From contig OY282381.1 of the NCBI GenBank assembly GCA_958295915.1, positions 4,770,001-4,834,000 of the forward strand: a DNA stretch of 64,000 bases, read 5' to 3'. Both the position numbers and the translations under genes were made by a program. The stretch is from an uncultured Caldilineaceae bacterium. GTDB lineage: Bacteria; Chloroflexota; Anaerolineae; Caldilineales; Caldilineaceae. Below the pieces are notes generated by a model that worked only from the letters and a program-made list of their open reading frames with translations, searched no databases and was not told the DNA's origin. Below are positions 16,613 to 25,823 of this stretch, piece by piece; within the stretch, counting starts at the first letter, position 1, and the number at the start of each line of letters is the position of its first letter.

Positions 16613-16795
16613 TTCAACGCAATGCCGCCATGTCGCAAAGTCTTTATCCGGGGGTTCCTTGCGTCCTTTGCGTCTTTGCGCCCTTGCGTTGTATTCTTTA
16701 TTGTTTCAACGCCATGCCGCCATGTCGCAAGGTCTTTATCCGGGTTTTCCTTGCGTCCTTTGCGTCTCTGCGCCTTTGCGTTACATTCTTCATCA
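16613..16795. repeat. Family A repeat, two tandem 92-bp copies
   Basis: Copies start at 16613 and 16705 (period 92): ttcaacgc-atgccgccatgtcgcaa, a middle tttatccgggttttcc-like segment, then ccttgcgtcctttgcgtct and ttgcgtt. Ends are inverted repeats. It fills the DUF499/DUF1156 gap. The TAG stop of the DUF499 gene lies in a flanking cgcccctac (family D-like) sequence. Confidence 0.9.
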
Positions 16796-16801
16796 TCGCC
16801 C

Positions 16802-19800
16802 CTACGCCCTTTCCTCCACATCCAAACCAAGCTGAGCGCTATTCTCGCGCACCGACCGCGCGATGCCTTCGGAGAACCCGTCCGCCTTATGCGCCGAAAT
16901 GGCAATCGTAATCGTGATTTCTCCGCCATCAGCGCGCAAATTGTGAATTATCTCATTGCTCAACTGGCTGATATCGTCCAGGGAGAAATCATTCTGAACC
17001 ATTTTTCTGGCGATGATGCGCTGAGGGCCGCGCGCCGGCGGCGCCGCCACCACCAGCGGCGAGTCAGGATCAGGATCAGACTCTATGCCGCCGGTCGAAA
17101 TCCTGTCTTCCGCTCTCTCCGCTTGCGGTTTCATCTCATCCACTACCAGCGCCGCCATCACAGGATTGACCAACAGCCCTGAGACGCGCTCCGCCGCGCC
17201 CGCTGAGACGCCAACCAGCGCTTCGCCGAAGCGTATTCCCTTATACTCGCCCTGGTCGTGGCTTTCGGCATACCCGAAGCTGCTCTCCCGCACGCCGGCT
17301 GCGATGCCCGCCATCAGGACAGTCTTATCCCGCAGCCGCTCCATATAGACATTGCTGGTCATCATATCCCACAGCGCGTCAATGCTGATGTGATCATTGT
17401 TGTTGCCCCAGACATGCCGCTCCAACATATCGACGAGCGCGCTCGGGGGCATCTCATCCAGGAGAATTTCTTCCTGGATGAATTTGTCGAACGCTCTCTG
17501 GATAATTTCTCCGCTCTCTTCGTTGTTAGTCTTCCAGCTGGATATGCGATATTCAGCCCGTTGCGGGTCGTCCTGAACCGGCGCCATCACCCAGTGATAG
17601 GCGCGCACCAGCCCCGAACGCGTAGCAGCCTCCGCCGCGTTGAGGCTGTTTCTGGCCTGCTTGAAGCGGTCGCCTTTGAGGTTTGCAATGCGCCGCTCGC
17701 CGTTGACAATAGAATCCCAGGCCAGAAATTGGCGAACGTCGCCCCGCAGGACGCGAATATCGTCCTTTTGGGCGGCGAGAAAGAGGAGCATATTGCGACA
17801 GTTGCGGAGGCGGCCTTCGCCCCACTGGATCACGATGTCGTGGGCGTTTCGCGTGGCCTCATCGAGGTCGCTGGAGATGCTGGGCAGAGATTGGCTGGGC
17901 TTCAGGACCACCAGCTGGACCGAATCAGAGTCCGGAACATCCGCGCAGCTGTCGGGACAGACCAAGGTGTCGCGACGACGGCCGCGGGCATCGCGCAGTG
18001 CCTCAATGATGTGGTCATCGAGTTGGGATTGGTTGAGCTCCGCGGCGCGGTCCGCAGCCACCCTGTTCAGGTTCTGCTCGACATGGAAGTAGTAGCGCTT
18101 GTCGGCGGAGTAGAGGTAATATAACTCGCCGGTCATGAGGGCGAGAGCTTCGTTGTAGACCGACACGCCATGGCCAGGCTCGACGACGCCCAGACAGATG
18201 CTTTGGATATCGATGCCGCGCACAGCCCCGCTGCCAGCGCTGCCCAGAAAGATCGCGCGCGCCATCCGTCGCGCCGCCCCGCCCACAGCGGCGTAGCGGG
18301 TTGAGCGCTGGTCGATTTCGTCAGGCTTGGAATGGGCCCTGTCCACTTCAGACAAAACCGGCTCCCAGTTGCCAGACAACAGCCTGGCGAACTCGCCGCC
18401 AACATCAGGGTCGCCTAGAGGCGCAGTGCCGGGCAATATCAGCGGTGACGGGTCCTGGTTCAGGTACAGGCGACTCACGCAGTTCGCCATCATGCGCAGC
18501 ACGCCGCGCGTGCGCTGAAAACGGGTGATGGCCGACCAATCCGTATAGAGCCGGTCGAAAATCTCCGGATGAATGGGATAGCAGGCCTTCATGCGCTCCA
18601 GGTAGTTCTGCTCGTTCACGCCCCGCGGATAGTCGCGACGGTTCTGTCCATACATCCGCGAAAAGGCCTCGCAAGTGCGATCGCGTTCCGCCGTATCGAT
18701 GACATCGCCGAACAGCCTGCGCCGCACCACCTCGAAGGCTTCATGGACTTCCAGAGGCTGCCAGACAGCCTCGATGCGGCCAAAGAGGCTGTCAAGGCGG
18801 GCAAGGGCTTCCTGGCCCCCAACACCGCCCGCCTCAATGTCGCTTTCAGGCAGAGTGACGACCAGAACGGCGTTCTGGCTGCGCCGCGCCGCCTCCGTAA
18901 GGCTCTGGATGAAGGTGTAGATGCTGTCCTGCATGTGGCCGGCGTTGCGTACATAGGCGACAATCTCGTCCATCAGGATCACGCACGGGCCGACGCGCTC
19001 GAAAAGCGCATCAAGCTGGCCGCCGCCAGGAGCCGTGCCTTGCCGGGCCGCCCCCTCAATGATAGTGTAGGCATCCTGCCCGCCCAGCTGCCAGGCCATC
19101 TGACCCCACAGGGTGTTCAAAGGCGCGCCGCTGGGGGTGCAGTCCGTGTCCGTGGGAGACAGATAGGTGCCCACCAGCACGGCAATGGCGGCAGCAGGCA
19201 AGGAGTCGTCAGGATTCAGCCCAGCCTCAGATACGATCTGGCGAATCTCCCCCGCGGTGCGCGCGGAAGTGGGGTTAGAGGCAGAGGCGTTGAGCAGGGT
19301 GTCAGCGCTGGTGGCCAGATGGTGGAGGGCGATGAGGCTGTGGGTTTTGCCGCCGCCAAAACCGGTTTTGGTCTGGATGACAGGGTCGCCGCCATGGCCC
19401 GCCAACCGCCGCAAAGCGTTGACCAGCAGCGCGTGGATGCCAGGCGTAATGTAGGTGCGGTTGAAGAAACTGACCGGGTTCCCATACTCGGTGGCGCTGG
19501 CGCGCCCATCATGCACATGCTGCAGATCGGCGGCAAACTCAGCCTGTTTGAATCTGCCCTGCTGAACGTCCTGGTTAGGGCGAATGACCTCGCGCCAGGG
19601 CGCCAGGCTCGCCGCGCGGGCGCGCCGCGCCCGCTCAGGCTGAACAGCGCTCGCCTTCGCCTTGGCGTCAGCGGTTTGCGCCGCCGCAGGCGCGCCGTCC
19701 GCCGCCGCCAACAACCGATCCCGGATTGTCTCGACATCGGCCCCCGGCCGCGGCGCATTGATGCGCTTGAGCGCGCTGGCAATGTCGAACAACCGGCTGC

Positions 19801-20173
19801 GTACAAACTCGCGCTCCAAATCGCCGACGCCGATGTGAGCCCACTGGTTGCGGGCCTCGGCAATCAGCCCACTTTCATTGAGCAGGGTGCGGTCTTCGTT
19901 GCACACTCTCGAAAAACCATCCCGCCAATTCCGCTGAAGAAGAATGGGAATGTAGCTGAAGTCGATAGCGCCTTCGATATCGCCGCCATTTTGGCGCAAG
20001 GTGTCGCCGAACTGGACCGCCTGCCGGTCCAGCAACGAGTTGCGAATGATCGTTTCCACGTTGTCGCCCCGCACCTGCCGCAGGCAGCGCGTGATGAAGG
20101 GCCGCATGGCATCGAGGTAGATCTCCAATGCATCGCCGAGAGCGGCGCGGTTGGAGCGGCTGGTCGTCGTCAT
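16802..20173 (-). CDS. DUF499 AAA+ ATPase with N-terminal HEPN (Swt1-like) region
   Basis: A 1123-residue protein. Residues 1-140 resemble a Swt1-type HEPN domain and contain R108-N-Q-W-A-H113, matching the R-x4-H motif of HEPN ribonucleases. A low-complexity Ala/Arg linker follows, then the DUF499 ATPase (PF04465) with Walker A GFGGGKTHS near 271-279, preceded by FFNRTYITPG, and Walker B VILMDEIVAY near 400. The C-terminal third contains further helical regions and a disordered stretch before the last domain. I chose ATG 20173 because AGGAGG lies 8 bases upstream. DUF499 proteins commonly accompany DUF1156 methylases, as here. The natural function is unproven; a nucleic-acid-restricting complex is plausible. 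Confidence 0.87.
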   Translation of the reverse strand: MTTTSRSNRAALGDALEIYLDAMRPFITRCLRQVRGDNVETIIRNSLLDRQAVQFGDTLRQNGGDIEGAIDFSYIPILLQRNWRDGFSRVCNEDRTLLNESGLIAEARNQWAHIGVGDLEREFVRSRLFDIASALKRINAPRPGADVETIRDRLLAAADGAPAAAQTADAKAKASAVQPERARRARAASLAPWREVIRPNQDVQQGRFKQAEFAADLQHVHDGRASATEYGNPVSFFNRTYITPGIHALLVNALRRLAGHGGDPVIQTKTGFGGGKTHSLIALHHLATSADTLLNASASNPTSARTAGEIRQIVSEAGLNPDDSLPAAAIAVLVGTYLSPTDTDCTPSGAPLNTLWGQMAWQLGGQDAYTIIEGAARQGTAPGGGQLDALFERVGPCVILMDEIVAYVRNAGHMQDSIYTFIQSLTEAARRSQNAVLVVTLPESDIEAGGVGGQEALARLDSLFGRIEAVWQPLEVHEAFEVVRRRLFGDVIDTAERDRTCEAFSRMYGQNRRDYPRGVNEQNYLERMKACYPIHPEIFDRLYTDWSAITRFQRTRGVLRMMANCVSRLYLNQDPSPLILPGTAPLGDPDVGGEFARLLSGNWEPVLSEVDRAHSKPDEIDQRSTRYAAVGGAARRMARAIFLGSAGSGAVRGIDIQSICLGVVEPGHGVSVYNEALALMTGELYYLYSADKRYYFHVEQNLNRVAADRAAELNQSQLDDHIIEALRDARGRRRDTLVCPDSCADVPDSDSVQLVVLKPSQSLPSISSDLDEATRNAHDIVIQWGEGRLRNCRNMLLFLAAQKDDIRVLRGDVRQFLAWDSIVNGERRIANLKGDRFKQARNSLNAAEAATRSGLVRAYHWVMAPVQDDPQRAEYRISSWKTNNEESGEIIQRAFDKFIQEEILLDEMPPSALVDMLERHVWGNNNDHISIDALWDMMTSNVYMERLRDKTVLMAGIAAGVRESSFGYAESHDQGEYKGIRFGEALVGVSAGAAERVSGLLVNPVMAALVVDEMKPQAERAEDRISTGGIESDPDPDSPLVVAAPPARGPQRIIARKMVQNDFSLDDISQLSNEIIHNLRADGGEITITIAISAHKADGFSEGIARSVRENSAQLGLDVEERA

Positions 20174-20265
20174 CTGCATCACCTCCTGCGCTTGAAACGG
20201 TTACAGATTCTATTGTACGCGCCAAACTATGTATCCACAAACAAAATGCGGAGTGTAGAGAACCA

Positions 20266-21081
20266 ATGAATCCCGCCCTGATCGACGCCCTGCGTCAAAA
20301 CTATATCGCCTATTTCCGCCTGTTCGACGGCCAGCATGGCATCCGCGTCCACGTGGATGACGCAACAGCATGGATTATCGCCAATCGACCGCCAGGAAAT
20401 CACATCCTGCGGACCAATTTCGACGCCGCCCGCGTAGAAGAGCGCATCGATGCCCTCTTGCAGACCCTCCGCCGAAAAACCAACGGCATCCGCTGGCTGC
20501 TCTTTCCCACAGATCATCCGCCAGATCTCGCTCACCGCTTGATCCAACGAGGATTGCAGACAGACAGAGGCGATTTCTGGATGTTTCGATCGCTCAATCG
20601 ACTGCCAACCGCACAGCCCCCTCACGCTTGCCGCATCGAACCGGTGACAGACATGCCAGGGCTGCGCGCCTGGTGGAGCGCCTCAGCCCGAGGCTTCAGT
20701 ATGACCCAACGGGCGACGCAAATCTGGTACGACGCCTACCGCAGGCATGGCTTTGGGCCGCATGCCCGCGCCCTTCACTATGTCGGGCGAGTAGAGCAAG
20801 GGGAAATCGTCACCTCGGCTACGCTGCTCCTGGCCAGCGACATCGCCGCCATCTATGACCTCTCCACACTGCCAACCTGCCGGCGCATGGGGTACGCCTC
20901 CGCGCTCATGCGCGCGTTGCTGGCCGAAGCGCGACGACGGGGCTATGCCCACGCCGGCCTGCAGACAGCCGACGCCGTGCCCTTCTACCAACGTCTGGGA
21001 TTTGAAATCGGCTTCCAGGAAAGGGAATATTTCTGGACAGCAGACCAAGTGGAGCCGAAAGACCAGACAAACGCATGTTAG
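20266..21081 (+). CDS. GNAT family N-acetyltransferase
   Basis: A 272-residue protein with a GNAT fold in its C-terminal half: strand LSTLPTCRRMGYASALMRAL carries the acetyl-CoA-binding R/Q-x-x-G-x-G/A pattern (near residues 205-214), and the terminal LQTADAVPFYQRLGFE is the typical motif B. The N-terminal 125 residues look like a degenerate, second GNAT-like or substrate-binding domain. The substrate is unknown. It is divergent from the DUF499 gene across 92 bases. ATG 20266 was chosen because the extension to 20128 overlaps the DUF499 start region. Confidence 0.85.
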   Translation: MNPALIDALRQNYIAYFRLFDGQHGIRVHVDDATAWIIANRPPGNHILRTNFDAARVEERIDALLQTLRRKTNGIRWLLFPTDHPPDLAHRLIQRGLQTDRGDFWMFRSLNRLPTAQPPHACRIEPVTDMPGLRAWWSASARGFSMTQRATQIWYDAYRRHGFGPHARALHYVGRVEQGEIVTSATLLLASDIAAIYDLSTLPTCRRMGYASALMRALLAEARRRGYAHAGLQTADAVPFYQRLGFEIGFQEREYFWTADQVEPKDQTNAC

Positions 21082-21160
21082 AAAATGCCTAGTAGCGGAC
21101 AGTCTGATACACTGACCAGCACCGATTCATAGTTGGTCGCAAACGCCCCGGGTTTGAACT

Positions 21161-22576
21161 ATGAAGAACGAACCAACTGTTGGCGCGCCTGCCGCAGAAA
21201 TCCCCGCCCCAGCGCGCCCGTCAGCCAGAAGACGGGTCTTCGACCTGGCCTGGCCGGTGATTGGCGAGAGCTTTCTGGAAACGATGTTGATGATCGTCGA
21301 TACCCTGATGGTCGCCCGACTTGGCGTCGCCGCCATCGCCGGTGTCGGCGCTTCCGTGCAAGTGATGTTCTTCATCATTGCCGCGCTCAGTGCCTTGAGC
21401 GTCGGCAGCAATGTGCTTGTAGCCCAGGCTTTCGGCGCCCGCAAGCTGGCCGAAGCGTCACGCCTGGCCCGTCAGTCGATCCTGTGGAGCATCCTCCTTT
21501 CTATACCCCTGGCGCTCCTGGGCTTCTTCCTCGCAGGCCCGATAATTCGCTTGTTCGGCGTAGAGGCAGACGTGGCCCAGATCGGCGAGGACTATCTGCA
21601 AGTCACCATGGCAACGGTTGTGGCGCTTGTTGTACTGCTTATCGGTGGCGGCGCGCTGCGAGGCGTAGGCGACTCGCAAACACCGATGCGGGTGACGGCC
21701 CTGGCCAATGTCGTCAATGTATTTCTGACCTATGGGTTGATCTTCGGCGTCGCCGGCCTGCCCGCTTTGGGTGCAGTAGGGAGCGCCTGGGGCACCTTTC
21801 TGTCCCGCTTGCTGGCGGCGGCGCTCCTGTTGTTTGTCATGTGGCGCGGCAAGCGCGGCGTCTCCATCTCTGGCCCTGGCGGCTGGCTGCCAGAGCTGCG
21901 AGTCGCTTCGTCGCTGCTGCGTATTGGCGTGCCGGCCGCCCTGGAACAGGCGCTTATATCCGCGGGCTTTACCACCATGACGATGATCGTCGCCAGCCTG
22001 GGCACCGCTGCCCTGGCAGCCCATCGAATCGCCTTCAATGCCCTCTCTCTGTCCTTCCTGCCCGGCTTCGGCTTTGCCATCGCCGCAACCGCCCTGGTTG
22101 GCCAGTCCGTAGGCGCGCAGGAACCCGAACAAGGCGCTGAAGCGACTGCCATCGCCACCCGCTGGGCCACACTGTGGATGGCGGCGATGGGGGCGCTCTC
22201 CTTTATATTCGCCACGCCGATTATGCGCCTGTACAGCCAGGATGCCGATGTAGTGCGCGGGGGCGCTGCAACCATTCAGATAGTCGCCCTGGCCCAGCCG
22301 TTCTGGGCGATCCTGTTTGTGCAGTCCGGCGCCTTGCGGGGGCTGGGCAACACGACATTTCCTCTGCGAGCCAACACCGGAGGGATCTGGACCTCAATGG
22401 GCATCGCCTGGCTGGCGGTGACATACTTGAACGGAGATCTTGCCCATGTGTGGGGTGTCTTTCTCATCACCTCTCCCATAATGGCGGCTGTCCTCTGGCG
22501 CCGCTTTCAGCGGGAGGCGCAGGAATGGGCGGCCCGCCCGCGAAAAAAAGAACCCAAAGACGCAAAATCACCATAA
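21161..22576 (+). CDS. MATE family efflux transporter
   Basis: A 471-residue polytopic membrane protein with about twelve hydrophobic segments and two homologous halves, as in MatE transporters (PF01554) that export drugs and metabolites by Na+ or H+ antiport. Typical features are the N-terminal FDLAWPVIGESFLETMLMIV helix, the VLVAQAFGA motif after helix 2 and LVGQSVGAQEPEQ after the corresponding helix of the second half. Substrate cannot be predicted. The C-terminal tail (RPRKKEPKDAKSP) runs into the family A repeat and its last codons are probably repeat-derived. Confidence 0.93.
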   Translation: MKNEPTVGAPAAEIPAPARPSARRRVFDLAWPVIGESFLETMLMIVDTLMVARLGVAAIAGVGASVQVMFFIIAALSALSVGSNVLVAQAFGARKLAEASRLARQSILWSILLSIPLALLGFFLAGPIIRLFGVEADVAQIGEDYLQVTMATVVALVVLLIGGGALRGVGDSQTPMRVTALANVVNVFLTYGLIFGVAGLPALGAVGSAWGTFLSRLLAAALLLFVMWRGKRGVSISGPGGWLPELRVASSLLRIGVPAALEQALISAGFTTMTMIVASLGTAALAAHRIAFNALSLSFLPGFGFAIAATALVGQSVGAQEPEQGAEATAIATRWATLWMAAMGALSFIFATPIMRLYSQDADVVRGGAATIQIVALAQPFWAILFVQSGALRGLGNTTFPLRANTGGIWTSMGIAWLAVTYLNGDLAHVWGVFLITSPIMAAVLWRRFQREAQEWAARPRKKEPKDAKSP

Positions 22577-22586
22577 CACACAGCCC

Positions 22587-22656
22587 ATTGCGTTCCTTGC
22601 GCCCTTGCGCCTTTGCGTTAAACTAAAAATAACCTTTGCGCCCTTGCGTTAAACTA
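22587..22656. repeat. Family A repeat, two short copies
   Basis: Copies at 22587-22626 and 22633-22656, each with cttgcgcccttgcg and ttgcgttaaactaaaa. They fill the space between the MATE and YigZ genes, ending 11 bases before the YigZ start. Confidence 0.85.
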
Positions 22657-22667
22657 AAAAATCAACA

Positions 22668-23288
22668 ATGCGCCAGCAATACCCGATCCCAGCCGCTCGC
22701 CATCGAATGGAAGAAAAGATCCGTCGTAGCCGCTTCATCACGACCATTGCGCCAGCGGCAACGGTCGAAGAGGCCAGAACATTCATCAAAGAGCTGCGGA
22801 GCGAATTCGACACAGCCGACCACAACTGCTGGGCCTACATCGTCGGCCCGCCCGGCTCGACAGCCCAAGTGGGGATGAGCGATGATGGCGAACCCCATGC
22901 AACCGCTGGACGGCCCATGCTCACCGTGCTCCTCCACAGCGGTATCGGCGATATCGCAGCAGTCGTGACCCGCTACTTTGGCGGCCTGAAATTGGGCAAG
23001 GGTGGGCTGGTCAAAGCCTACAGCGGCGCTGTGCAATACGCGCTGCAGACCCTGCCGCGCGCTGAAAAAACGCCCAAAACTGTGCTGGAAGTTGTCATCG
23101 ACTACAGCGCTGTGACGCCGTTCCAGCGCATGTTGACAGTCTATGAGGCCCAGACCCTCAGCCAGGAGTACGCCGTAGATGTGCGCTACCGGCTACACCT
23201 GCCGACAAAACACCTGGAACGCTTCACTCTGGACCTGGCGGACCTGACGAACGGGCAGGCCCAGGTGGTCGTTCATCCAGAACTGTAG
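22668..23288 (+). CDS. YigZ/IMPACT family protein
   Basis: A 206-residue member of the YigZ (UPF0029/IMPACT) family. The signature is clear: RSRFITTIAPA, then DHNCWAYIVG, SDDGEPHATAGRPML and VVTRYFGGLKLGKGGLVKAYSGA, followed by the C-terminal DUF1949 ferredoxin-like domain. The family's role is uncertain (translation-related in eukaryotes; proposed RNA- or ribosome-associated in bacteria). Its last 65 bases overlap the convergent HAD gene. The start lies 11 bases after a repeat, with no strong ribosome-binding site. Confidence 0.92.
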   Translation: MRQQYPIPAARHRMEEKIRRSRFITTIAPAATVEEARTFIKELRSEFDTADHNCWAYIVGPPGSTAQVGMSDDGEPHATAGRPMLTVLLHSGIGDIAAVVTRYFGGLKLGKGGLVKAYSGAVQYALQTLPRAEKTPKTVLEVVIDYSAVTPFQRMLTVYEAQTLSQEYAVDVRYRLHLPTKHLERFTLDLADLTNGQAQVVVHPEL

Positions 23289-24039
23289 AATCGACACCGA
23301 TTTCAGCGACCGACCCCAAGATCACATCGGCCGAAGGCGCAAGCTCCGCCCGGCTGCCAACACCACTGAGCGCCCCCACCCGCAGTCCGACGCCGGCTGC
23401 GCGCGCCATGCGCAGATCCGTCACAGAATCCCCGACCATCGCCGTGCGCTCCAAGGGAACGCCCAGCCGCTCGGAGGCGGCCAGCAACGCATCTGGCGCC
23501 GGTTTGTGACGATATGGGCCATCTCCGCAAGAAATGAAACCGACAAAACGTAAAATGTCGAAATGCGCCAGAGCCGCCTCGGTTGGACCGCTATCATCGT
23601 TGGTGATAACGGCAATCTCCACCTCGCTTTCGTGTAGCGCAGAAAAAAGCCGGACTAAATCCGTGACCGGCTCCAGATCATGCCTGTCCGCAAACATCGG
23701 CGCAAACTCTTCCCGTACCAATTGCTCGCAGGCGTCCCAGTTGAGCCGCGGCGCCGTCTGCTGGAAGAGAACCGTCGTTGCCGCAAACGTCACCGCTTCG
23801 CTGGTAGCTATGGCAAATGGCGCATAGCCGTCAAAGGAACCGCTGGCCGGGTCGTAACCGAGCGTGCCATAGAGAGCCGAACGGACATCGGCTCCATTGG
23901 GAAGATGCATAAGCAGACGCTCCGTCGCAGCCAGAAATTTGGGCCGCCAACTAGCGCTGAAGTCAAAAAGCGTGCCGTCTTTGTCGAAAGCGATGAGCTT
24001 GACGTCAAAGGCGTGATCGCCGAAGCGGACGAGGCTCAT
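23224..24039 (-). CDS. HAD family hydrolase
   Basis: A 271-residue haloacid dehalogenase superfamily phosphatase. Motif I is FDKDGTLFD (nucleophile and acid Asp, residues 18-26), motif II is ITNDD near 145, motif III Lys lies in RHKPAPDA and motif IV is MVGDSVTDLRMA near 203. A helical cap lies between motifs I and II, as in phosphoglycolate phosphatase-like enzymes. Substrate unknown. The C-terminal tail after residue 250 is Pro/Gly-rich and overlaps the 3' end of yigZ by 65 bases, so this end has probably drifted into its neighbour. Confidence 0.88.
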   Translation of the reverse strand: MSLVRFGDHAFDVKLIAFDKDGTLFDFSASWRPKFLAATERLLMHLPNGADVRSALYGTLGYDPASGSFDGYAPFAIATSEAVTFAATTVLFQQTAPRLNWDACEQLVREEFAPMFADRHDLEPVTDLVRLFSALHESEVEIAVITNDDSGPTEAALAHFDILRFVGFISCGDGPYRHKPAPDALLAASERLGVPLERTAMVGDSVTDLRMARAAGVGLRVGALSGVGSRAELAPSADVILGSVAEIGVDSTVLDERPPGPARSSGPPGPE

Positions 24040-24132
24040 TATGTCAATGCCAGCGGCTGAGGCAGAGCGCTCTTCAGATAGTGCGTCCTATTAGTGCGCT
24101 CTATGGAAAGGCGGGCGGAAAAGAGGCGCGCC

Positions 24133-24174
24133 GCCTGGTGAGTATCGCCTGGTGAGTATCGCCTAGTGAGTATC
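24133..24174. repeat. 14-bp tandem repeat, three copies
   Basis: gcctRgtgagtatc repeated at 24133, 24147 and 24161. The stop codon of the LCP gene (24163-24165) lies in the third copy, so the duplication is at the gene's 3' edge. Confidence 0.9.
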
Positions 24175-25710
24175 GTCAAGCACGTTGGTCAGATAGTCCC
24201 GGCCGACGACGATACGCAGATCAGCCGAATTGGGAATAAGCAGGCCGGGAAACGTATACAGTGAGGCCGGCAGATTAAGCTGGCGGCCGATCTCCCGCAC
24301 AAAATTTTCGTCTGTATTGTAGTTGACGAGCAGAGTCCGCTGATAATCGCTGCGGTCAGCGTCGCCGATGGCCACGACGCGCCATCCCCGCGCCTGTAGT
24401 TCTGCGCGAACTCGGGCCGCAATGCCAGGGTAACCGGTGCCGTTCAATATCTCCACACGCGCATCTCGGGCAGCCGGAACGTGAACAGCGCTTGACGGGT
24501 TGGCCTGGAACGCATCTGTGGAGAAGAACGCACCGCCGGCGGACGAGAACGACCGCCCAGTCGCCGGGCTGGCCGTTATATCGAAGAATTGCCTGAGTGT
24601 CGCACGAATCCGTTGGCGATCCGGCAGCAAAATCCAGGCCTCATTTTCGCTCCAGCTTTCCTCCCCATAGCGAGCGTCCAGCACCACCCGCCGCTCAATT
24701 GCGAACGGGTTGGAATACGCATCGCGGGCGATATCGATCACCTTTGGCAGCGGCATGTCCGTTTGGACACTCGCCTGCATTGTGCTCATCAGTCGATACG
24801 CATTGGCAATCAGTGTCGGTGTCATATCTGCCGACAAAACTTTGTCCACCACAGCCTGAACCAGTTGTTGTTGCCGTGCAGCTCGCCCATAGTCGTTATC
24901 CGGGTTGCGCGTGCGCGCATATTTCAGCGCAGTCTCGCCATCCAGCTGTTGATAGCCCGCATCCAGATGAAAAGTCTGGTATTTGAAATCAGGCGTAGGA
25001 TACTGCTCGTCGTGGATCGTCTGGGGCACATCGACCGCAACACCGCCGATGTGATCGATAAAACGCACAAACCCGTTGAAATTGACCTGTACATAGTATT
25101 GGACCGGTTGCCCGATAAAGCTGCTGACCGTATCCTTCGCCAGTTGCGCGCCGCCGCCAGGATAGCCCCGCCGTTCGCCCATGGTATAAGCGGTGTTGAT
25201 CTTCGTTGTCTGGTTGTAGCCAGGGATAGGTACCCACAGATCCCGTGGAAAGGAGATCATCCCAGCAGTGCGTAATCCCAGGTTTAGGGTAAGCAGTAGT
25301 ATCGTGTCCGTGAGAGGCGGACCCTCATCGTTGATTCGCTCGTCCGTTCCAAGCAACAGAATGTTGATCTGGTTCCTTGGCAAAGGAGCGAGGGATGGCG
25401 TCTTTTCCTCCTCAGCCTTCTGAACGACGACCGGCCTGTCCGCAGGCGGTTGCACGCTATCTATATCCGCGCTCACTTCAGAGTGGATCTCGGTTGTCAG
25501 GACGGGCCGGCCGTTTCTCTGGGCAAAATCCCTGGCCAGATCAGCAAGAATACTCCCAACAAGGAACGCGCTGATGAGGAGAAAGAGTGTGTATAGCCCT
25601 GCCAGCAAAACAGCAAACGTCGTGTTCCAGAGACGCCAACGACGAAGCCAGACAGGGAGACGAATGGTTGGCAAGACGATTCTGCCCGAATGGAAACGGA
25701 ATTCTGACAT
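24163..25710 (-). CDS. LytR-CpsA-Psr (LCP) family protein
   Basis: A 515-residue membrane-anchored protein: residues 1-28 cytoplasmic, one transmembrane helix at about 30-55, then an extracellular LCP domain (about 115-290) with INILLLGTDER, LTDTILLLTL, ISFPRDLWVPIPGYNQTTKINTAY and DGETALKYARTR, the lipid-pyrophosphate-binding core residues, and a LytR_C domain (about 410-510, VEILNGTGYPGIAARV). LCP proteins transfer polyprenyl-linked glycopolymers to peptidoglycan or other acceptors. It follows the PP2C-like gene by 113 bases on the same strand, so a shared envelope role is possible. Confidence 0.92.
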   Translation of the reverse strand: MSEFRFHSGRIVLPTIRLPVWLRRWRLWNTTFAVLLAGLYTLFLLISAFLVGSILADLARDFAQRNGRPVLTTEIHSEVSADIDSVQPPADRPVVVQKAEEEKTPSLAPLPRNQINILLLGTDERINDEGPPLTDTILLLTLNLGLRTAGMISFPRDLWVPIPGYNQTTKINTAYTMGERRGYPGGGAQLAKDTVSSFIGQPVQYYVQVNFNGFVRFIDHIGGVAVDVPQTIHDEQYPTPDFKYQTFHLDAGYQQLDGETALKYARTRNPDNDYGRAARQQQLVQAVVDKVLSADMTPTLIANAYRLMSTMQASVQTDMPLPKVIDIARDAYSNPFAIERRVVLDARYGEESWSENEAWILLPDRQRIRATLRQFFDITASPATGRSFSSAGGAFFSTDAFQANPSSAVHVPAARDARVEILNGTGYPGIAARVRAELQARGWRVVAIGDADRSDYQRTLLVNYNTDENFVREIGRQLNLPASLYTFPGLLIPNSADLRIVVGRDYLTNVLDDTH

Positions 25711-25823
25711 AGCGGTGCAATTATAGCATGATCTCTGACGCCAGAAACAAACCGCGCAGCCGTAAAACCAGGCAGGCTCTCAAACAAAAATGCCAATGAT
25801 CGCTAGAGAAATCGATTGGGTAC

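Noticed and set aside
18569..20269. A 566-codon open frame on the plus strand, opposite the DUF499 gene
   Set aside because: No family resemblance; G+C-rich third positions of the real gene create it. The DUF499 frame has clear motifs.
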